Made by a program: the position numbers and the translations under genes
Notes under the pieces: model-generated
Seen by the model: only the letters and a program-made list of their open reading frames with translations
Told to the model about the DNA's origin: nothing
Databases searched by the model: none
Assembly (NCBI GenBank): GCA_023700845.1
Contig: JAMPYD010000084.1
Span: 1-7,502 of the forward strand
Direction of reading: 5' to 3'
Length of the DNA: 7,502 nucleotides
From: Elusimicrobiota bacterium
GTDB lineage: Bacteria; Elusimicrobiota; Elusimicrobia; UBA1565; UBA9628
Shown: positions 4,799 through 7,502 of the stretch, piece by piece
Numbering within the stretch: the first letter of the stretch is position 1
Layout: each line of letters opens with the position of its first letter

Positions 4799-7424
4799 TC
4801 AAGGCGCTCCCCGCCGCCCGGACGCGGTCCAGCTCCTCGCGGGCCTGGGCCAGCAGCTGGGCGGCCTCGCCCTGAAGCCCCGCTTCCTCGGCGGCCTCGA
4901 CGCGGCGGCACAGCTCGCGCAGGCCGCGGGCGCCCAGCGACGCGGACGCGCCCTTGACCGCGTGGACCTGCGCGGACATCTCCTTGCGGTCGCCGGACTC
5001 GAGCGCGGCGGCCGCGGCGCCCAGGCGCCGGGCGCAGTCCTCGACGAAGTCTCCGACGAGGCCGTGGAAGGAGGCCTCGTCCGGCGCGGCCAGGGAGGCG
5101 AAGGACTTGACCGCGGCCTCGTCGAACGGGAGGTCCCAGCGGTCGAGGACGACCGCGAGGTCGTCGAGCGTCGCCGGCTTGGCGAGGTAGTCGTCCATGC
5201 CGGCGGCCAGGCAGCGCGCGCGGCCGGCGTCGCCGGCGTGGGCGGTCAGGGCGACGACGGGAACGCGCCGGCGCCCCCCTTCGGCCTCACGCACGCGGCG
5301 CGTCGCCTCGTATCCGTCGACGCCGGGCATCTGGCAGTCCATCAGGATCAGGCCGAAATCGTCCCGGGACAGCGCCTCGAGGGCGGCCTCGCCGTCGGGC
5401 GCCGTGTCCGCCGGACGGCCGAGCTTCTCGATCTGCATGCGCAGCAGGCGGCGGTTGATCGCGTTGTCCTCGACGATCAGCACCCGCTGGCGGTCGCGGC
5501 GGACGGGGGCGGAGCGGCGCTCGGGCGGGACGAAGCAGGAGGCGCCTTCCTCCGACGACGCCTTGGCGCGCTCGAACGGCAGGCGGACCCAGAAGGTGGA
5601 GCCCTTGCCCGGCTCGCTGTCGACGCCGATGGACCCGCCGAGGAGCTCGACGAGGCCCTTGGAGATGGACAGGCCCAGGCCCGTCCCGCCGTAGCGCCGC
5701 GTCGTCGAGCTGTCGGCCTGGGTGAAGGCGTCGAAGACGGAGGGCAGGACCGCGGGGGCGATCCCGATGCCGCTGTCCTCGACGTGGATCTCGAGCGTCG
5801 CGGCCTCGCCGCCGGCCGGCGCGACGGAGCAGCGCAGGCGCACCGTCCCCTTCTGCGTGAACTTCACGGCGTTGTCGAGCAGGTTGAGAAGAATCTGGCG
5901 CAGTCGCGTCGGATCGCCGATCAAGGTCTCGTCGCACGACGTGCCCGACTCGCACAACAGGTCCAGGCCCTTCTCCGCGGCCCGCGACTGCGCGATCGAC
6001 AGCGCGTCCCGGAGCACGTCCCGCAGGCGGAAGGGGATCTTCTCGACCGTCATGCGTCCGGCTTCCATCTTGGAGAAATCGAGCACGCCATTGACCAGGC
6101 CGAGCAGCGCGGCGGCGGCCTTGTCCACGCCTTCGACGAGCGCGCGCTGCGACGGCTCGAGCGGGCCGGAGCGCAGCAGCTCGGCGGACCCGACCAGCGC
6201 GTTCAGCGGGGTGCGCAGCTCGTGGCTCATGTTGGCGAGGAACTCGGACTTGATGCGGGCGGTCTGCACGGCCGCGTCGCGCGCGCGCTCCAGCGCCTGC
6301 GCGCTCTCGTTGAGCAAGGTCAGGTCCTGGAAGGTGAGCACGCGCGCGAACGGCGTGCCGCCGTTGAGCATCGTCCTCATGAACCGCCGGTAGACGCGGC
6401 CGTTCATCAAGCGGATATCGTCGATGAACTCCTGGGACGGGTCCGCCATCGCCGCGTTGGCCTGCTTCGCGAATCCTTCCGGGTCCTCGACCATCATCCC
6501 GACCCGCGCCATCATCGCCTCGCGTCCCTCGGCGACGACCTCGGGCGTCAGGTCCCACATCTCAAGGAAGCGCTGGTTGTACGTCAGGGTCTTCCCGTCC
6601 AGGTCGTAGACGAGGATGCCCTCGGAGGCCGCCTCGATGGTCCCCCGGGCGATGACGAGCGCCTTGGCGAGCTCGTCGCGCGAGACGGTCGTGCGCGAGA
6701 GCGTGTCGCTCATCCGGTTGAACGACGCCGCCAGGTCTCCGACCTCGTCGTTCGTCACGACGGGGACCTTGCTCCCGAAATCTCCGGCCATAATGCGGCC
6801 CGTCGCCTCCGACAGCTCGCGCACCGGGCCGAGGAGCCACCCCATCAGCCCCAGCGCGATCGCGAAGCCGACGGCGCAGAAGACCGCGACGATCGCCGCG
6901 ACGAAGTTCGCGATGCGGCGGGCCGACTCGAGGGAGCGCGCGAGCGGCAGAGCGATGTGCAGCTCTCCCAGCCGCCGGTTCCCGGACCGCGACGACAGCA
7001 GAAAATCCGCCGAAGGCTCCATGACCGGGATCGACAGGAGGAGCAGGTCGCCGCCGGGCGCGCGCACGCGCTCCCAGACGGGATCGACGGAGAGCTCGTG
7101 CAAGGTCCCCTTCGCGGCGAGCTTGCCGGTCTCCAGGACGTTCGTGTGCGCGATCGCCCGTCCCGCCGCGTCGAACAGGGCGACGTGGCCGGCGCCCGTC
7201 ACGGCCTGCGCCGCTTGAAGGCGCGGCAGCAGGTCCGCTTCGCGGTGCTTGGCGAAGCGCGGAGCCAGCCCGGCCGCCAACTCGACCGCCTGGGGACGCA
7301 CGCGGCTGACCGCCTCCTCCAGGACGATGCCCTCGATGCCGCGGCGGGAGACCACCGTGACGACGAGGATGAACGCGATCGCCAGGGGCAGGAACGTCAG
7401 CGTCGCCTTCGCCCTCAATCGCAC
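4791..7424 (-). CDS. Membrane-bound hybrid histidine kinase with Cache-like sensor, HAMP, PAS, REC and HPt domains
   Basis: The protein has 877 aa and an unorthodox (BarA/ArcB-type) architecture. It starts at GTG 7424; an in-frame TAA lies just upstream, GAG (7433-7431) is a fair ribosome-binding site, and TTG 7418 is a weaker alternative. Domains: membrane helix about 7-26; periplasmic sensor 27-170 with a Cache-like core (GHVALFDAAGRAIAHTN, 79-95); second helix 172-197; HAMP about 195-250 (GPVRELSEA, then NDEVGDLAASFNRM); PAS about 257-372; HisKA with phospho-accepting His401 in SHELRTP; HATPase with N box NAVKF (N518), G1 DSGIGI (550-555), and G2 GTGLGL (580-585); REC 647-762 with acidic pair E652/D653, phospho-acceptor Asp696, T727 and K749; and a C-terminal HPt with His821 in HAVKGAS. 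All phosphorelay residues are present, so it should be a complete His-Asp-His relay that passes phosphate to a response regulator not encoded here. It is the first gene of the operon with the TonB receptor and binding protein, so its signal is probably the ligand or the state of that uptake system (inference). Confidence 0.95.
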   Translation of the reverse strand: MRLRAKATLTFLPLAIAFILVVTVVSRRGIEGIVLEEAVSRVRPQAVELAAGLAPRFAKHREADLLPRLQAAQAVTGAGHVALFDAAGRAIAHTNVLETGKLAAKGTLHELSVDPVWERVRAPGGDLLLLSIPVMEPSADFLLSSRSGNRRLGELHIALPLARSLESARRIANFVAAIVAVFCAVGFAIALGLMGWLLGPVRELSEATGRIMAGDFGSKVPVVTNDEVGDLAASFNRMSDTLSRTTVSRDELAKALVIARGTIEAASEGILVYDLDGKTLTYNQRFLEMWDLTPEVVAEGREAMMARVGMMVEDPEGFAKQANAAMADPSQEFIDDIRLMNGRVYRRFMRTMLNGGTPFARVLTFQDLTLLNESAQALERARDAAVQTARIKSEFLANMSHELRTPLNALVGSAELLRSGPLEPSQRALVEGVDKAAAALLGLVNGVLDFSKMEAGRMTVEKIPFRLRDVLRDALSIAQSRAAEKGLDLLCESGTSCDETLIGDPTRLRQILLNLLDNAVKFTQKGTVRLRCSVAPAGGEAATLEIHVEDSGIGIAPAVLPSVFDAFTQADSSTTRRYGGTGLGLSISKGLVELLGGSIGVDSEPGKGSTFWVRLPFERAKASSEEGASCFVPPERRSAPVRRDRQRVLIVEDNAINRRLLRMQIEKLGRPADTAPDGEAALEALSRDDFGLILMDCQMPGVDGYEATRRVREAEGGRRRVPVVALTAHAGDAGRARCLAAGMDDYLAKPATLDDLAVVLDRWDLPFDEAAVKSFASLAAPDEASFHGLVGDFVEDCARRLGAAAAALESGDRKEMSAQVHAVKGASASLGARGLRELCRRVEAAEEAGLQGEAAQLLAQAREELDRVRAAGSALSV

Positions 7425-7463
7425 GATTCGCTCGACATATTACAATGATAACATTACCGGACC
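7425..7463. promoter_or_regulatory. Divergent AT-rich intergenic region with promoter-like boxes and an ATTAC direct repeat
   Basis: This 39-bp gap separates the kinase GTG (minus) from the ATG at 7464 (plus). It is strikingly AT-rich for this DNA. On plus, TACAAT (7441-7446) or the extended TG-A-TAACAT (7447-7454) could be a -10 box; on minus, TAATAT (7442-7437) could serve the kinase operon. No convincing -35 boxes are seen. ATTAC occurs at 7439-7443 and again at 7453-7457, 14 bases apart, overlapping all the -10 candidates, and AATG/CATT arms (7444-7447 and 7452-7455) flank ATAA. A shared operator is possible but unproven. Leaders on both sides would be very short. Confidence 0.45.
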
Positions 7464-7502
7464 ATGACCGAAAAGCTCCTCCTCGCGGCGCTTCTCGTCG
7501 CG
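7464..7502 (+). CDS. Start of a gene for a probable exported protein (runs off the window)
   Basis: ATG 7464 opens a frame of 13 codons to the window edge, reading MTEKLLLAALLVA: a short charged start followed by a Leu/Ala core, as in a Sec signal peptide or first membrane helix. It lies divergent from the kinase operon with 39 bases between them. The GGA at 7459-7461 is too close to be a good ribosome-binding site, so initiation may be near-leaderless. Nothing can be said about its function. Confidence 0.5.
   Translation, partial: MTEKLLLAALLVA

Noticed and set aside
2834..4957. A 707-codon plus-strand open frame antisense to the TonB receptor gene
   Set aside because: Same cause: the opposite strand has a full plug and barrel with a signal peptide and ribosome-binding site; the plus-strand product has no recognisable fold.
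4485..7448. A 987-codon plus-strand open frame antisense to the kinase gene
   Set aside because: It is a composition shadow: strong G/C third positions remove stops on the opposite strand. Its product is low-complexity Arg/Ala/Gly/Asp-rich with no domains, while the minus strand encodes a complete, motif-perfect kinase.
1..7502. CRISPR arrays, tRNA or rRNA genes, insertion sequences, attachment sites
   Set aside because: No regularly spaced repeats, cloverleaf-like segments, transposase genes or terminal inverted repeats were seen; almost every base lies in a protein-coding gene.

Overview
This window comes from a very GC-rich bacterium. It is a diderm (Gram-negative-type) organism, because it encodes a TonB-dependent outer-membrane receptor. 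Gene packing is tight: most neighbouring genes overlap by 4-10 bases or sit one base apart. The only AT-rich stretches are short promoter-like islands near 715-733 and 7436-7457. The lineage cannot be fixed from the sequence; high-GC groups such as Elusimicrobiota, Myxococcota or other deltaproteobacterial relatives are possible, but this is a weak guess.

Left edge, plus strand (1-715). The window opens inside a gene whose last 123 codons are visible: a Pro/Ala/Ser-rich linker followed by a compact basic C-terminal domain that resembles the tip domains of polymorphic toxins. Its stop overlaps (ATGA) the start of a small acidic 114-aa protein. This is the arrangement expected of a toxin and its immunity protein, and it is the best candidate for something undescribed. 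The small gene also carries a hairpin-plus-T6 sequence that looks like an intrinsic terminator inside the coding frame.

Second plus-strand unit (738-2062). A good -10 element sits so close to the next ATG that the mRNA is probably leaderless. The unit has two overlapping genes: a secreted, mostly helical protein of unknown function and an alpha/beta hydrolase.

Minus-strand operon (7424 down to 2064). Three overlapping genes are read in the order hybrid histidine kinase (Cache-like sensor, HAMP, PAS, HisKA, HATPase, REC, HPt), TonB-dependent receptor, and periplasmic ABC-type substrate-binding protein without permease or ATPase. The overlaps indicate coordinated production. The likely theme is uptake or sensing of a small ligand: the receptor brings it across the outer membrane, the binding protein captures it, and the kinase reports on it to a response regulator elsewhere. 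The coupling of sensing to uptake is inference. The operon meets the hydrolase gene tail to tail, with one base between the stop codons.

Right edge. A 39-bp AT-rich divergent intergenic region separates the kinase gene from the start of a plus-strand gene, of which only 13 codons (the beginning of a signal-peptide-like sequence) are visible.
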